Assembly (NCBI GenBank): GCA_021648845.1
Contig: JAKJHY010000002.1
Span: 334,260 to 398,259 of the forward strand
Source of the DNA: Mycobacterium sp. MBM
GTDB taxonomy: Bacteria > Actinomycetota > Actinomycetes > Mycobacteriales > Mycobacteriaceae
Direction of reading: 5' to 3'
DNA length: 64,000 nt
Position 1 is the stretch's first letter; every line of letters begins with the position of its first letter. Shown here piece after piece: positions 22,803-33,728 of the stretch. The notes below the pieces were generated by a model. The model made no database searches and was not told where the DNA came from. It saw only the letters and a list, made by a program, of their open reading frames with translations. The translations under genes and the position numbers were made by a program.

Positions 22803-25074
22803 GCATGGCCGCCGGCGTCAGCGGCGCGGCGTACAGATAGCCCTGCGCCACCTGGCAGCCGTAATCCTTTAACAGCGCCGCTGTTTCGGGATCCTCGACG
22901 CCCTCGGCCACCGTGTTCAGGCCCAGTTCGTTGGCCAGGTCGATGACCGCGCGCACGATCGCGGCAGCGCGCTTGTCCACCAGCATCGTGGTGACGAACC
23001 CGCGATCCAGTTTGAGTTCGTCGACATACAGCTCGCGTAGGTAGGACAGCGCCGAATAGCCGCTGCCGAAATCGTCGATCGCGACCCGCACACCCGACTT
23101 GCGGAGCTGCTGGATCACCGCACGGGCGCGTTCTGCGTTGCCCACCAGCAGATCCTCGGTGATCTCGATGGTCAGCGACTCGTGCGGCAGACCGCGCCGG
23201 CGCAACGCGCGGCTCACCGTCTCCGGGAGCGTGGGGTCACTCAGCGAGGGGGCGAACACGTTGACCGCGACCGGGACCAGCAGACCCAGATCGCGCCATT
23301 CGGCGATCTGGTCGAGTGCCTCGGCGAACACGAGTTCGGTGATCGGCCGCATCAGCCCGTGATCGCGGACCAGTTGCAGGAACTGGTCGGGGGCCAGCAG
23401 GCCGCGGTCCGGGTGCGGCCAGCGCACCAGTGCCTCCACCCCGACGATGGCACCGTCGGTCAGCGCGAACTTCGGCTGGTAGGCCAGCGTGAGCTCCTGG
23501 TTGTCGATGGCGTTCCGAAGCTGCCCCAGCAACCGGTAGGCCACCGCGCTGTCATACGCCCTCGCCGAGGAGGGGCGGTCGCGTTCGGACGCGTCCGCCT
23601 CCGACATATCGGTCGTGCTGAAGATGTGCACACCGCCGGTTCGTGAGCGCTTGGCCGCGTACATCGCCATATCGGCCTGTTTCAGCAGCACCTCTGGTGG
23701 TGTTTCCGGGTCGTCGGCCGATGCCACCGCCAGCCCGGCGCTGGGGCGCAGCAACAGGTCATGGCCGTCGACGACGAAGGGTTCGTCGAACGCCCGCAGC
23801 ACCTCGTGGGCCACCTCCCGCGAGACGCTCTCATCGCCCTCCATCAGCACGACGAACTCGTCACCGCCGATGCGTGCCACCGTGTCGCTGGACCTGGCCC
23901 GACCGAGAATGCGGGCGGCCACCTGCACCAGCAGTTGATCGCCTGCGGGATGTCCGAGGCCGTCGTTGACGAGCTTGAAGTCGTCGAGGTCCAACGACAG
24001 CACGGCCACCGACTGCGTCTTATCGCGTTGGTGCAGTGCCAACGCGTGGTCGAGCCGGTCCTGGAAGAGTGCCCGATTGGCCAGTCCGGTCAGCGGGTCG
24101 CTCATGGCTTGCGCCGCCACCGCGGCCAGCAACCTGCGGTTCTCGGCCACCACGATGAACTGGCGCAGCATGACCAGCACGATCAGCAACACCGAGGTGA
24201 ACAGCGCCGGCGGCATCCCGGGCGTCCTGCCGAATTGCAGCACCGTCACGCCGATGGCCACCACGATCGGCAGGTACGGCAGCCACGTCGCCACCTGCGA
24301 TACCGACTGATCCCGCTGGCGCGGCCGGCGCCGAACCACCGGGGTCAAGACCCCCAACGCCATCAGCAGCAGACCCAGCGCCCACCCCACACTGCTGTAC
24401 GCGGTCAGCCTGAAATCGTTGTGCGCGTTCATGTAGACGAAAATTGCGTCGGCGACGGCCATCAACGCGATGCCGATGGTCAGCTTCGTCAGCGCCGGCC
24501 GGTATGCCGATCGCACCCGCCCGAGCAACAACATCGCGACGGTCAGTGCCAACAGGTCGGCGATCGGGTAGGCCAGGGCCAGCCCCACCGTGAAACGGCT
24601 CGCCCCGCCACCCTCGAACAACCCGCCCAGGACCGTCAACCAGCCGATCTGAAACAGCGCCGCGGTCAGGATGAACCCGTCCAGAATGAGCCGCGTGTAG
24701 GTGTAACCCGAGGCCCCGACCGGCGCGATGAGCAGCCCGATGCACAGGCACAACGGCAACATCAGATATGCGATGTCGGCTACCGAGGGGAACGGCGATT
24801 GCTGCAGCCACCATTCGAAGTACACCCACAGCACCGAACCCACGGTCCAGCCGGCCAACCCGATCGCGATGAACGACAACGCGATCCGCGCCCTGCCGCG
24901 AGATCGCCACGCGTTGAACCCGGCACAGCCGGTGGCGAACAGGGCCAGTACGACGAAAGCGATGTCCTCGAACGCGATGCGGAATTCCGGCGAGCCCCAG
25001 CCGCCCAGCAGCCAGACGCAGAAGGCCAAGGTAGCAACCGTAGCCACTGCCCCGATCCGACCCACGACGGGCAT
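22750..25074 (-). CDS. Membrane GGDEF-EAL protein (c-di-GMP turnover)
   Basis: A 774-residue inner-membrane protein. Residues 1-310 hold about nine hydrophobic helices forming an unrecognised sensor. A diguanylate cyclase domain follows with an intact RIGGDEFVV (403-407). The EAL phosphodiesterase domain (about 520-760) has VGVEALVRW, ITIEITEDLL-like acidic residues (SLTIEITEDLL), IDDFGSGYSALSYL, DELKLDRGF and AEGVED, so both activities could be present. M. tuberculosis has a methyltransferase gene (Rv2675c) near this place, whereas environmental mycobacteria carry GGDEF-EAL proteins of this kind. The 3' end overlaps msrB. Confidence 0.93.
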   Translation of the reverse strand: MPVVGRIGAVATVATLAFCVWLLGGWGSPEFRIAFEDIAFVVLALFATGCAGFNAWRSRGRARIALSFIAIGLAGWTVGSVLWVYFEWWLQQSPFPSVADIAYLMLPLCLCIGLLIAPVGASGYTYTRLILDGFILTAALFQIGWLTVLGGLFEGGGASRFTVGLALAYPIADLLALTVAMLLLGRVRSAYRPALTKLTIGIALMAVADAIFVYMNAHNDFRLTAYSSVGWALGLLLMALGVLTPVVRRRPRQRDQSVSQVATWLPYLPIVVAIGVTVLQFGRTPGMPPALFTSVLLIVLVMLRQFIVVAENRRLLAAVAAQAMSDPLTGLANRALFQDRLDHALALHQRDKTQSVAVLSLDLDDFKLVNDGLGHPAGDQLLVQVAARILGRARSSDTVARIGGDEFVVLMEGDESVSREVAHEVLRAFDEPFVVDGHDLLLRPSAGLAVASADDPETPPEVLLKQADMAMYAAKRSRTGGVHIFSTTDMSEADASERDRPSSARAYDSAVAYRLLGQLRNAIDNQELTLAYQPKFALTDGAIVGVEALVRWPHPDRGLLAPDQFLQLVRDHGLMRPITELVFAEALDQIAEWRDLGLLVPVAVNVFAPSLSDPTLPETVSRALRRRGLPHESLTIEITEDLLVGNAERARAVIQQLRKSGVRVAIDDFGSGYSALSYLRELYVDELKLDRGFVTTMLVDKRAAAIVRAVIDLANELGLNTVAEGVEDPETAALLKDYGCQVAQGYLYAAPLTPAAMLTLLQSSRLAPDATISS

Positions 25075-25128
25075 TCCCGAACGCTAGCAAAGTTCGGTTG
25101 GCGCAGCCCCGGAACTCGGCGCGGTAAT

Positions 25129-25821
25129 TTACGGCAGCTTCGTCAGGAGGTGCTCGACCGTGACCCGCGGTCCGGTGAAGAACGGTGTTTCCTCGCGCAC
25201 ATGCCTGCGTGCGTCGGTGTAGCGCAGCTTCCACATCAGTTCGACGATGCGCCCCAGATCGGGACCTTCGAAGGCCAGGATCCACTCGTAGTCGCCGAGC
25301 GCGAAGGCCGGCACGGTGTTGGCCCGCACGTCCGGGTACTCCCGGCCCGCCATCCCGTGGTCGACGAGCATCTTGCGCCGCTCGTCCTCGGGCAGCAGGT
25401 ACCACTCCAGCGAGCGCACGAACGGGTAGACGCAGATGTAGTCCCCCGGGTCCTCCCCGGCGATGAAGGCCGGGACGTGACTCTTGTTGAACTCGGCAGG
25501 GCGGTGCAGCGCCACCACGCTCCACACCGGCTCACTGGCCAGGCCCAGTGTGGTGCGCCGGAACGCCGAGTAGGTGGCCTGCAGGTCTTCCACCCGCTCG
25601 GCGTGCGTCCAGATCATGTAGTCGGCGTCGGCACGGAACCCGGTGACGTCATACAGACCGCGGACCACCACGCCGTTGTCCTCCTGCTGTTTGAGGAACG
25701 TCGCGGTCTCGTCGATCACGGCAGCCCGGTCCTCGTCCAGCGCCTCGGGTTGGACGGCGAAGACCGAGATCATCATGTACCGGGTCATCGAGTTGAGCTT
25801 GTCGTAATCGAGCTTGGCCAT
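25129..25821 (-). CDS. hemQ: Coproheme decarboxylase HemQ (ChdC)
   Basis: A 230-residue chlorite dismutase-fold enzyme performing the last step of the coproporphyrin-dependent haem pathway, oxidative decarboxylation of coproheme. [13 protein letters not shown] carries the catalytic Tyr, and the proximal His is in [23 protein letters not shown] and [14 protein letters not shown] are also conserved. It lies four bases after hemY on the same strand, giving the order hemE-hemY-hemQ as in other actinobacteria. Counterpart of Rv2676c. Confidence 0.95.
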   Translation of the reverse strand: MAKLDYDKLNSMTRYMMISVFAVQPEALDEDRAAVIDETATFLKQQEDNGVVVRGLYDVTGFRADADYMIWTHAERVEDLQATYSAFRRTTLGLASEPVWSVVALHRPAEFNKSHVPAFIAGEDPGDYICVYPFVRSLEWYLLPEDERRKMLVDHGMAGREYPDVRANTVPAFALGDYEWILAFEGPDLGRIVELMWKLRYTDARRHVREETPFFTGPRVTVEHLLTKLP

Positions 25822-25825
25822 GGCC

Positions 25826-27181
25826 CTATCGTGCCACGCCGGAGGTCAGCAGTTTCGCGGCCGCCCTGGTGGCCGATCCCACACATGCCGGCACTCCGAT
25901 ACCGTCCAGATATCCGCCCGCGACCGCCAGCGTCGGCGGCAATCCGGACCGCAGTTCGGCGACCAGATCGGCGTGGCCGGGACCGTACTGGGGCATCGCA
26001 TCGATCCAGCGCTGCACCCGGTAGTCCACCGGGTCCGCGGCTACGGAGAACACGTTCTGCAGGTCCTCCAGCGACCAGTTCAGCAACTCGTCGTCGCCGA
26101 CGCTACGGGCCACGTTGTCCCCGAAGCGGCCGTAGGACAGCCGCACCAGTTCCACGTTGCCGTGCCGCCCCCACTTGCGCGAAGTCAGGGTGATCGCCTT
26201 GGTGTGCAAGCGTTCTCCGGTGGCGACCAACACCCCGGATTGATCCGGTAGCGGTGTGCCGCCGGGCAGCGCCAACGCCACCAGCGCGGTCGAGGCCACC
26301 CCGATGCGGCGGGCCGCGGCAGCACTGCGCGGGGCGATCTGCTCGACGAGACGGACCAGCCGCGGCGCGGGCACCGCCAGCACCACCGCGTCGGCCGGCC
26401 AATGCCCGCCCTCGTCGTCGACGAGTTCCCAGCCGCCCCCCGAACGCGCCAGCCGGTCGACCCCGACCTGCGCCCAGCGCAGATCGGCGCGCCGGGCCAA
26501 TTCGTCGACCAGCACCCGGTAGCCGCCGTCGAGGGCACCGAACACCGGGCCGGGTTGGGGTGCGGGCAACGCCGCGCGGACCGCCTCGGTGAGGTTGCGG
26601 GCGCCACGATCGAGCGCAGCCGCCAACGCCGGCAGCGCCGAACGCACCCCGATGGTGGCCGCCGACCCGGCGTACACACCGGTGAGCAGCGGTTCCACCG
26701 AGCGGGTGACCACCTGGGCCCCGAACCGGTCACCGACCAGGTCACCCACCGACGGGTCGGCGGACGGACGCCAGGTGAAGGGACGGCGAGGTTCCTCGGC
26801 GATCTGGGCGACCGTCGCGGCGTCGACGAGTCCGGCCACCGATTCGGGCCGGGCCGGGATGCCCTGCAGCGTGCCGGCCGGCAACGGGTGCAGCCCGCCC
26901 TGGCTGTAGATCAGCGGCCGGGCACCGGCGCTGGCGATCTGCCGGCCGGACAGACCGAGTTCGCCCAGTAGCGCGATGACCTCGGGGCGGCGGGTGATGA
27001 ACGCCTCGGCCCCGACATCCATCGACATCCCGCCGACCTGTTCGGTGCGCAGCACCCCGCCGAGCCGGTCGGCCGGATCGAACAGCGTGATCGACGCATC
27101 CGGACCGGCCGCGACCCGCAGCCGGTAGGCCGCGGTGAGGCCTGAGATACCGCCTCCGACAACGCAGTACGTGGGTGTCAC
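25826..27181 (-). CDS. hemY: Coproporphyrinogen III oxidase (HemY/CgoX)
   Basis: A 451-residue FAD enzyme that oxidises coproporphyrinogen III in the actinobacterial haem route (older name protoporphyrinogen oxidase). The N-terminal dinucleotide motif is [16 protein letters not shown], followed by [14 protein letters not shown] and [15 protein letters not shown]. The C-terminal FAD site is [20 protein letters not shown]. The start is GTG at 27181, overlapping the hemE stop (GTGA); the long frame continuing through hemE is a shadow. Counterpart of Rv2677c. Confidence 0.93.
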   Translation of the reverse strand: MTPTYCVVGGGISGLTAAYRLRVAAGPDASITLFDPADRLGGVLRTEQVGGMSMDVGAEAFITRRPEVIALLGELGLSGRQIASAGARPLIYSQGGLHPLPAGTLQGIPARPESVAGLVDAATVAQIAEEPRRPFTWRPSADPSVGDLVGDRFGAQVVTRSVEPLLTGVYAGSAATIGVRSALPALAAALDRGARNLTEAVRAALPAPQPGPVFGALDGGYRVLVDELARRADLRWAQVGVDRLARSGGGWELVDDEGGHWPADAVVLAVPAPRLVRLVEQIAPRSAAAARRIGVASTALVALALPGGTPLPDQSGVLVATGERLHTKAITLTSRKWGRHGNVELVRLSYGRFGDNVARSVGDDELLNWSLEDLQNVFSVAADPVDYRVQRWIDAMPQYGPGHADLVAELRSGLPPTLAVAGGYLDGIGVPACVGSATRAAAKLLTSGVAR

Positions 27182-28227
27182 AACGAATGCACCAGTGAGA
27201 CGAGCTCGGTCACCACCCCGGGGTCGGTGCCCGGCAGCACCCCGTGGCCCAGGTTGAAGATGTGTCCGCCCGCGCCCGCGGCCACCGCGGCGCGACCGTC
27301 CTCGACGACCGCGCGGGCGGCACGCTCGACCACCGGCCAGCCCGCCAGCAACACCACCGGATCGAGGTTGCCCTGCAGTGCCGTCCCGGGCCGGACCCGC
27401 CCGGCGGCGGCTTCCAGTGAGGTCCGCCAGTCCACACCCACCACGGTGGCCCCTGCGTCGCCCATCGCACCGAGCAGTTCGGCGGTGCCGACCCCGAAGT
27501 GCGTCATCGGCACGCCACGGGTCGCCAGCGTCGCGAAGATCCGCGCGCTGTGCGGCAACACGTGGCTGCGGTAGTCGGCCAGCGAGAGCGTCCCGGCCCA
27601 CGAATCGAACAGCTGAATGGCGTCGACGCCGGCGTCGAGCTGGGCGGCCAGGAACTCGATGGTCAGATCGGTCAGCGCGGACATCAAGGCATGCCAGGTG
27701 TCGGGCTCGGCGAACATCATCGCCTTGGTCTTCTCGTGGTTGCGACTCGGACCGCCCTCCACCAGGTAGGACGCCAACGTGAACGGCGCCCCGGCGAACC
27801 CGATCAGCGGCACCTCGCCCAGCGCCGCCACCAGCAGCGCCACCGCGTCGCTCACCGGCGCGACCTGTGCGCGCTCCAGCGGTTTCAAGGTGTCGACATC
27901 GGCGCGGGACCGGATCGGATGCTCGATCACCGGTCCGACGTCGGGCACGATGTCCAGCTCCACCCCGGCGGCCTTCAGCGGCACCACGATGTCGGAGAAC
28001 AGGATTGCGGCGTCCACGCCGTGCCGACGGACCGGCTGCAGGGTGATCTCGCAAACCAGCTCCGCATCGAAGCAGGCCTCCAGCATCTTGTGGTTGGCAC
28101 GCAGCGCCCGGTACTCGGGCAGGGAACGCCCGGCTTGGCGCATGAACCACACCGGGGTGCGGCTCGGGGGGCGGCCGGCAGCGGCGGCGAGAAACGGCGA
28201 CTCGGGCAGGTCACGACGGGTGTTCAT
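27178..28227 (-). CDS. hemE: Uroporphyrinogen decarboxylase
   Basis: A 349-residue HemE converting uroporphyrinogen III to coproporphyrinogen III. Signatures are [50 protein letters not shown], the motif IQLFDSWAG and the C-terminal [16 protein letters not shown]. It is the first gene of the hemE-hemY-hemQ unit and diverges from the DUF3000 gene. Counterpart of Rv2678c. Confidence 0.96.
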   Translation of the reverse strand: MNTRRDLPESPFLAAAAGRPPSRTPVWFMRQAGRSLPEYRALRANHKMLEACFDAELVCEITLQPVRRHGVDAAILFSDIVVPLKAAGVELDIVPDVGPVIEHPIRSRADVDTLKPLERAQVAPVSDAVALLVAALGEVPLIGFAGAPFTLASYLVEGGPSRNHEKTKAMMFAEPDTWHALMSALTDLTIEFLAAQLDAGVDAIQLFDSWAGTLSLADYRSHVLPHSARIFATLATRGVPMTHFGVGTAELLGAMGDAGATVVGVDWRTSLEAAAGRVRPGTALQGNLDPVVLLAGWPVVERAARAVVEDGRAAVAAGAGGHIFNLGHGVLPGTDPGVVTELVSLVHSL

Positions 28228-28306
28228 CGAGCCCTATGGTGCCATGTGCGGTGAGATCGGCGCGCCTGCGCACGGGTGAGACGAGATGGGTCTAGCGTCG
28301 GGGTCT

Positions 28307-28888
28307 GTGACGTCCGCCGAACCGGCTCAGTTCCGCACCGCGGTTGCGGCCATGAATGCCGCCACCGTTCGGCCGGAGATCGAGCTGGGACCGATCCGTC
28401 CGCCGCAACGCCTGGCGCCCTTCAGCTACGCGCTGGGCGCCGAAGTGCGCCACCCCGATGCCGCGGTCGTGCCGGAGCGCTCCGAGGGCGATGCCTTCGG
28501 TCGGCTGATCCTGCTGCACGACCCCGAGGGCGCCGAAGCCTGGGACGGCACCATGCGCCTGGTCGCCTATATCCAGGCCGACCTGGACTCCACCGAGGCC
28601 GTCGACCCGCTGCTGCCGGAGGTGGCGTGGAGCTGGCTGGTGGACGCACTTGCCGAGCACGGCGAAGCCGTCACCGCGCTGGGCGGGACGGTCACCGCCA
28701 CCACGTCGGTGCGCTACGGCGACATCTCGGGTCCGCCGCGTGCCCACCAACTGGAACTTCGCGCCTCCTGGACGGCGACCAACCTGGAGCTCGGACCGCA
28801 TGTGCAGGCCTTCTGCGAAGTCCTCGAGCACGCCGCCGGTCTGCCACCAGCAGGGGTGACGAGTCTGGGCTCCCGCACCCGCGCGTGA
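28307..28888 (+). CDS. DUF3000 family protein
   Basis: A 193-residue cytoplasmic protein, counterpart of Rv2680, of the actinobacterial DUF3000 family. Conserved-looking parts are VRPEIELGPIRPPQRLAPFS, GRLILLHDPEGAEAWDG and EVAWSWLVDALAEHG. I selected GTG 28307 because a TAGCGT box sits ten bases upstream, suggesting a near-leaderless message; ATG 28286 would add seven residues. It overlaps the rnd start by one base (TGATG), so the two are translationally linked. The function is unknown. Confidence 0.78.
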   Translation: MTSAEPAQFRTAVAAMNAATVRPEIELGPIRPPQRLAPFSYALGAEVRHPDAAVVPERSEGDAFGRLILLHDPEGAEAWDGTMRLVAYIQADLDSTEAVDPLLPEVAWSWLVDALAEHGEAVTALGGTVTATTSVRYGDISGPPRAHQLELRASWTATNLELGPHVQAFCEVLEHAAGLPPAGVTSLGSRTRA

Positions 28889-30144
28889 TGACCGAACCCG
28901 ACGACGAATCCGGGGACACACCCGAACCGGAACCCACCCCGCTGCTGGCACCCGCCGACGGGGTGCCGCCGGTCGCCAGCTATCCCAGCGATATCGCCCG
29001 GGCCGCCGAGCTGCTGGCCGGTGGCACCGGGCCGTTCGCGGTCGACGCCGAGCGCGCCTCGGGTTTCCGCTACTCCAATCGCGCGTATCTGGTGCAGATC
29101 CGCCGGGCCGGTGCGGGCACCGTGCTGATCGACCCGGTGAACCATGGCGGCGACCCCCTGCAGGTGATGGCGCCGCTGGCCGAGGTACTCGGCACCGACG
29201 AGTGGATCCTGCATGCCGCTGACCAGGATCTGCCTTGTTTGGCCGAACTCGGGATGACCCCGCCCAGCCTGTACGACACCGAACTGGGGGCCCGGCTGGC
29301 CGGATTCGAGCGGGTCAACCTCGCCGAAATGGTGCGCCGATTGCTGGGCCTCGGCCTGGTCAAAGGACACGGCGCCGCGGACTGGTCCAAACGGCCATTG
29401 CCGGCGGACTGGCTCAACTACGCGGCCCTGGATGTCGAGGTGCTGCTCGAGCTGCGTGCGGCGGTCGCCGCCGTACTCGACGAACAGGGCAAATCAGACT
29501 GGGCGGCACAGGAATTCGATTTCCTGCGCACCGCAGAACCGACCGTCACGCGCCGCGACCGCTGGCGTCGCACCTCGGGCATCCACAAGGTGCGCGATCC
29601 CCGGGCGCTGGCCGCGGTGCGCGAGTTGTGGACCGCCCGCGATCAGATCGCCCAACGACGCGATATCGCACCGGGCCGCATCCTGCCCGACGCGGCGATC
29701 ATCAACGCCGCAACGGCAGATCCCGACACGGTCGAAAAGATCGTCGCGCTACCGGTTTTCGGCGGCAGCAGACAACGGCGCAGCGCCCAGATGTGGCTGG
29801 ATGCCTTGGCTAGGGCCCGCCAGGACCCGAATCCGCCGACGGGTTCGGAACCACTGTCCGGGCCGCCGCCGCCGGCTCGCTGGGCACGACGCAAGCCGGA
29901 GGCCGCCGAACGCCTTGAGGCGGCCCGCACCGGATTATCCGAACTGTCGCAACGGGTTTCGGTCCCCACCGAGAACCTGCTGACCCCTGATACGGTGCGG
30001 CGGCTGTGCTGGGACTGGCAGCCGGTCGAAGACGTCGAAGCGGCCGTCGAAGACTTCCTGGCGCAGGCCAAGGCCCGCCCGTGGCAACGCGAGCTGACGG
30101 TGCCGGTGCTCACCGCGGCACTGACACCGAAACAGTCCGACTAG
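28888..30144 (+). CDS. rnd: Ribonuclease D-like 3'-5' exonuclease
   Basis: A 418-residue DEDD-type exonuclease with HRDC domain, counterpart of Rv2681. The DEDD residues are seen in [15 protein letters not shown] (Asp and Glu), [15 protein letters not shown] (Asp) and [14 protein letters not shown] (DEDDy Tyr and Asp). Residues about 220-300 form the HRDC region ([20 protein letters not shown]). The probable role is 3' maturation of tRNA or other stable RNA. The start ATG overlaps the DUF3000 stop. The end overlaps the opposing dxs end by four bases. Confidence 0.9.
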   Translation: MTEPDDESGDTPEPEPTPLLAPADGVPPVASYPSDIARAAELLAGGTGPFAVDAERASGFRYSNRAYLVQIRRAGAGTVLIDPVNHGGDPLQVMAPLAEVLGTDEWILHAADQDLPCLAELGMTPPSLYDTELGARLAGFERVNLAEMVRRLLGLGLVKGHGAADWSKRPLPADWLNYAALDVEVLLELRAAVAAVLDEQGKSDWAAQEFDFLRTAEPTVTRRDRWRRTSGIHKVRDPRALAAVRELWTARDQIAQRRDIAPGRILPDAAIINAATADPDTVEKIVALPVFGGSRQRRSAQMWLDALARARQDPNPPTGSEPLSGPPPPARWARRKPEAAERLEAARTGLSELSQRVSVPTENLLTPDTVRRLCWDWQPVEDVEAAVEDFLAQAKARPWQRELTVPVLTAALTPKQSD

Positions 30145-32051
30145 TCCGCCGCCTGCCCCACGTGGTCTGCCGCCGTCGCGCCGAGCGCCGCGACCCAGCC
30201 GGTGATCTGACGAGCGATGTGCTGATCGGTCAGGCCGATATCGGCGAGCACCTCGCTGCGTGAACCATGCGCCTGAAACTCCTGTGGCACACCGACATCG
30301 CGGCACGGCACGTCGATCTCGGCCGCCCGTAGCGCAGCGGACACCGAGGACCCGATACCCCCGTGGACGCCGCTGTCCTCCACGGTGACGACCAGCTTGT
30401 GCGCCGACGCCAGTGCGTGCAGCGCCTCGGGTACCGGCAAGACCCACCGAGGGTCGACGACGGTGACACCGATGCCCTGCTGCTGGAGGCGTTGCGCGGC
30501 CGCAAGCCCCATCTGAGCGAACGATCCGACCGCGATCAGCAGGACATCTTCGGACGCCCCGGGGCCCGGCTTGGCCAGAATGTCCACCGTGCCACGCCGC
30601 TCGAGAGCCGGGATGTCTTCTCCGACAGAGCCTCTCGGGAACCGGATGGCCGTCGGACCGTCTTTGACGTCGACCGCCTCACCGAGTTCTTCGCGCAGGC
30701 GCGCGGAGTCACGGGGCGCCGCCACCCGCATGCCGGGCACGATGCCGAGGATCGACAGGTCCCACATGCCGTGGTGGCTGGCGCCGTCGGGGCCGGTGAC
30801 ACCGGCGCGGTCCAGCACGATGGTCACCGGCAACTTGTGCAGCGCGACGTCCATCATCATCTGGTCGAAGGCACGGTTGAGGAAGGTCGAATAGATCGCC
30901 ACCACCGGGTGCATGCCCCCCATGGCGAGGCCGGCGGCCGAGGTCATCGCGTGCTGCTCGGCGATACCGACATCGAAGAGCCGGTCCGGGTACAGCTGAC
31001 CGAAGGCAGCCAACCCGGTCGGACCGGCCATGGCCGCGGTGATCGCGACGATATCGCGGCGACGCTTGGCAATCTTGATCAGCTCATCGGAGAAGGTACC
31101 GGTCCAGCCGGGCGCGGATACGGCGGTCGCCTGCCCGGTGAGCGGATCGATGATGCCGCATGCGTGCATCTGTTCGGCCTCATCGGCTTCGGCGGGCGGG
31201 TAGCCCATGCCCTTGCGGGTGACGACGTGCACGATCACGGGCGCGTTGAAGCCGCGGGCATGCCGCAGCGCCGCCTCCACGGCATGCTCATCGTGACCGT
31301 CGATCGGGCCGACATATTTCAGGCCCAGATCGGTGAACATTGCCTGCGGCTGCAGCGCGTCCTTGAGTCCGGCCTTCACGCTGTGCATGCACTGGTAGCA
31401 GACCTCGCCGATGATCGGCACGCCGCGCACCACATCGCGGCTCTTTTCCAGGAACTTCTCGTAGCCGGGCTGCAGTTGCAGGGCGGCCAGATGATCGGCG
31501 AGCCCGCCGATGGTGGGCGCATAGCTGCGACCGTTGTCGTTGACCACGATGACCACCGGCCGCTTGGCGGCGGCGATGTTGTTCAGGGCTTCCCAGCACA
31601 TGCCGCCGGTGAGCGCGCCGTCGCCGACGACGGCGACCACATGCCGGTTTCGGTGCCCGGACAGTTCGAAGGCCTTGGACAGCCCGTCGGCATAGGACAG
31701 TGCGGTGCTGGCGTGGCTGGACTCCACCCAGTCATGCTCGCTCTCGGCGCGTGCCGGGTAGCCCGACAGACCGTCCTTCATCCGCAGCTGGTCGAAATCG
31801 TCGGCGCGACCGGTCAGAATCTTGTGCACGTAGGACTGGTGCCCGGTGTCGAAAATGATCGGGTCGTGCGGCGAATCGAAGACCCGGTGCAGCGCCAACG
31901 TCAATTCGACGACGCCGAGGTTCGGGCCCAGATGTCCGCCGGTTGCAGCGACCTTGTGAATCAGGAATTCACGGATCTCACCGGCCAGCTCGTGTAGCTG
32001 AGGCTGGGACAGGTGCTGCAGATCGGCGGGACCGCGGATCTGTTTAAGCAT
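30141..32051 (-). CDS. dxs: 1-deoxy-D-xylulose-5-phosphate synthase
   Basis: A 636-residue thiamine diphosphate enzyme making DXP from pyruvate and glyceraldehyde 3-phosphate, the entry step of the MEP isoprenoid pathway. Seen are [35 protein letters not shown], the TPP site [34 protein letters not shown], and the transketolase-like [17 protein letters not shown] and [15 protein letters not shown]. It is full length. Counterpart of Rv2682c (dxs1). The nhaA gene lies upstream on the same strand, 27 bases away. Confidence 0.97.
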   Translation of the reverse strand: MLKQIRGPADLQHLSQPQLHELAGEIREFLIHKVAATGGHLGPNLGVVELTLALHRVFDSPHDPIIFDTGHQSYVHKILTGRADDFDQLRMKDGLSGYPARAESEHDWVESSHASTALSYADGLSKAFELSGHRNRHVVAVVGDGALTGGMCWEALNNIAAAKRPVVIVVNDNGRSYAPTIGGLADHLAALQLQPGYEKFLEKSRDVVRGVPIIGEVCYQCMHSVKAGLKDALQPQAMFTDLGLKYVGPIDGHDEHAVEAALRHARGFNAPVIVHVVTRKGMGYPPAEADEAEQMHACGIIDPLTGQATAVSAPGWTGTFSDELIKIAKRRRDIVAITAAMAGPTGLAAFGQLYPDRLFDVGIAEQHAMTSAAGLAMGGMHPVVAIYSTFLNRAFDQMMMDVALHKLPVTIVLDRAGVTGPDGASHHGMWDLSILGIVPGMRVAAPRDSARLREELGEAVDVKDGPTAIRFPRGSVGEDIPALERRGTVDILAKPGPGASEDVLLIAVGSFAQMGLAAAQRLQQQGIGVTVVDPRWVLPVPEALHALASAHKLVVTVEDSGVHGGIGSSVSAALRAAEIDVPCRDVGVPQEFQAHGSRSEVLADIGLTDQHIARQITGWVAALGATAADHVGQAAD

Positions 32052-32078
32052 CCCGCCAGTTTAGCCACGTAGCACCCG

Positions 32079-33383
32079 TCAGTCCTGTCGTGGCTGATAG
32101 ATGTCGGGCACTCCGTCGAGATCACTGTCCGCGGTTTCGGCGACGTGGATCCGGCGATATGCGGCGTTTCTGGTGGTGAGCAGCACCGCCGCGAGGATCG
32201 CGGCCACCAGCGATCCGGTCAGCACCCCGACTTTCACGAATTCCTCACGGGCGGCGTCGGGGTAGGCCAGTTCGCCGATCAACAGCGATACGGTGAAACC
32301 GATCCCGGCGAGCATCGAGACGCCGAGTACGTCGATCCAGCGCAGCGAGGAGTCCAGTTCGGCGCGTGTGACCTTCGACAGCGTCCAGGTGGTCAGGAAG
32401 ATCCCGATCGGCTTGCCCAGCACCAGGCCCGCGATGATGCCCAGGGTGATCGGCGACCCGAGGGCGTTCGCCAGGCCGTCGAAGCCGCCGAGGGCCACTC
32501 CGGCGGCGAAGAATGCGAACACCGGGATGGCCACGCCCGCCGAGAGCGGTCGGATCTTGTGCTCGAAATACTCTGCCATCCCCGAGCCCAGGTCATCGCC
32601 GCGGCGGGTCACCGACCGGTGCACCGGCACCGCGAAACCCAGCAGGACGCCGGCGACGGTGGCGTGCACACCGGATTCGTGCATCAACACCCAGGTGGCG
32701 ATCGCCAGTGGGATCAGGATCCACCAGGCCTTGATCCCGCGCTGCACACACAGGGCGAACAATCCCAGCGGTATCGCCGCCAGCGCCAGTGCGGTGATGT
32801 CCAGGGTCTCGGTGTAGAAGACGGCGATGACGGTGATGGCCAGCAGGTCGTCGACGACGGCGAGGGTCAGCAGGAACATGCGCAGCGCCGTCGGCAGGTG
32901 TGTCGAGATGACCGCCAGGACGGCCACCGCGAAGGCGATGTCGGTGGCGGTCGGGATCGCCCAGCCGTGGGCGGCACCGTCACCTTCCCCGGCGGCGATC
33001 GCGACGAAGATCAGCGCCGGGACGGCCATGCCGCCGACGGCCGCGGCGATGGGCAGCGCGGCGCGCCCGGGATCACGAAGATCGCCGGCGACGAATTCGC
33101 GTTTGAGTTCCAGGCCGACCACGAAGAAGAAGATCGCGAGCAGTCCGTCGGCCGCCCAGTGCCCGATGGACAGATACAGGTGCAGCCCTAGCGGCTCGGC
33201 CCCCAACTTCAGGTCGCGCAGGCCGAAATAGGCTTCGGCCCAAGGTGAATTCGCCCACACGATGGCGCTCGCAGCGGCGATCAGCAGGATGACTCCGCCC
33301 ACGGTCTCCTTACGGAGGACTTCCGAGACGCGGTTGGTTTCCGACCATGACCCGAGGGACAGGAGTCTGGGACGGTTGCTCAT
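32079..33383 (-). CDS. nhaA: NhaA-type Na+/H+ antiporter with a Ca-binding-like tail
   Basis: A 434-residue antiporter with about 12 membrane helices. NhaA marks are [34 protein letters not shown] (unwound helix 4 region), the acidic pair [17 protein letters not shown] and [18 protein letters not shown]. The start MSNRPRLLS (33383) has AAGGAG ahead of it. The C-terminus reads [12 protein letters not shown], a thrombospondin-type-3/dockerin-like calcium motif (DxDxDGxxD), which is not usual for NhaA. It is absent from the syntenic H37Rv block as I recall it, so it may be a lineage-specific insertion next to dxs. Confidence 0.93.
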   Translation of the reverse strand: MSNRPRLLSLGSWSETNRVSEVLRKETVGGVILLIAAASAIVWANSPWAEAYFGLRDLKLGAEPLGLHLYLSIGHWAADGLLAIFFFVVGLELKREFVAGDLRDPGRAALPIAAAVGGMAVPALIFVAIAAGEGDGAAHGWAIPTATDIAFAVAVLAVISTHLPTALRMFLLTLAVVDDLLAITVIAVFYTETLDITALALAAIPLGLFALCVQRGIKAWWILIPLAIATWVLMHESGVHATVAGVLLGFAVPVHRSVTRRGDDLGSGMAEYFEHKIRPLSAGVAIPVFAFFAAGVALGGFDGLANALGSPITLGIIAGLVLGKPIGIFLTTWTLSKVTRAELDSSLRWIDVLGVSMLAGIGFTVSLLIGELAYPDAAREEFVKVGVLTGSLVAAILAAVLLTTRNAAYRRIHVAETADSDLDGVPDIYQPRQD

Positions 33384-33525
33384 TGGGCTCCTTGGGCAGC
33401 ATGGATTGACGCCGACCAGACTTCCCGGCACACCAAAAACAACCCTATACGTCGTCGGGCTCGGTGTCCGGGTGAGTCCAGCCCTGGGTCATCGCCGGTG
33501 CATACGCAGGTAGCGATCCACGTCG

Positions 33526-33651
33526 TCACGCGCCACGGGTTCCGCCCAGACGTTCGGGGCCCGACGCGAACCGGCACGCAGTGTCGCGCCGGCCGAACAG
33601 AAGAACCAGGTAACCCACGTAGACGACCGTCGTCCCGGACGGTTTCCGCAT
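33526..33651 (-). CDS. Possible small ORF in the nhaA/TetR gap
   Basis: The 345-base gap 33384-33728 has no clear long gene. It does contain a 41-codon ORF starting at ATG 33651 with a strong ribosome site (GGGAGGAGTGCAATG) and reading MRKPSGTTVVYVGYLVLL, a short hydrophobic start, before an arginine-rich tail. In another frame the same stretch continues as VWAEPVARDDVDRYLRMHRR and ends at 33489, which looks more protein-like. The gene may be frameshifted. Nothing was recognised; confidence is low. Confidence 0.3.
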   Translation of the reverse strand: MRKPSGTTVVYVGYLVLLFGRRDTACRFASGPERLGGTRGA

Positions 33652-33680
33652 TGCACTCCTCCCTCCTACATGTGCCGATA

Positions 33681-33699
33681 CGCTACGTGAAGCGTAGCG
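33681..33699. promoter_or_regulatory. Palindromic operator before the TetR gene
   Basis: CGCTACG-TGAAG-CGTAGCG is a perfect 7-bp inverted repeat 30 bases ahead of the TetR start. A further half-site-like GTAGCGC (33711-33717) and a CATAAT -10-like box follow. The arrangement fits autoregulation by the TetR protein. Confidence 0.55.
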
Positions 33700-33728
33700 A
33701 TACATCCACCGTAGCGCATAATGGCGCC

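Noticed and set aside
23761..26193. 810-codon plus-strand ORF
   Set aside because: Antisense to the GGDEF-EAL, hemQ and hemY genes, with a His/Arg/Gln-rich shadow composition.
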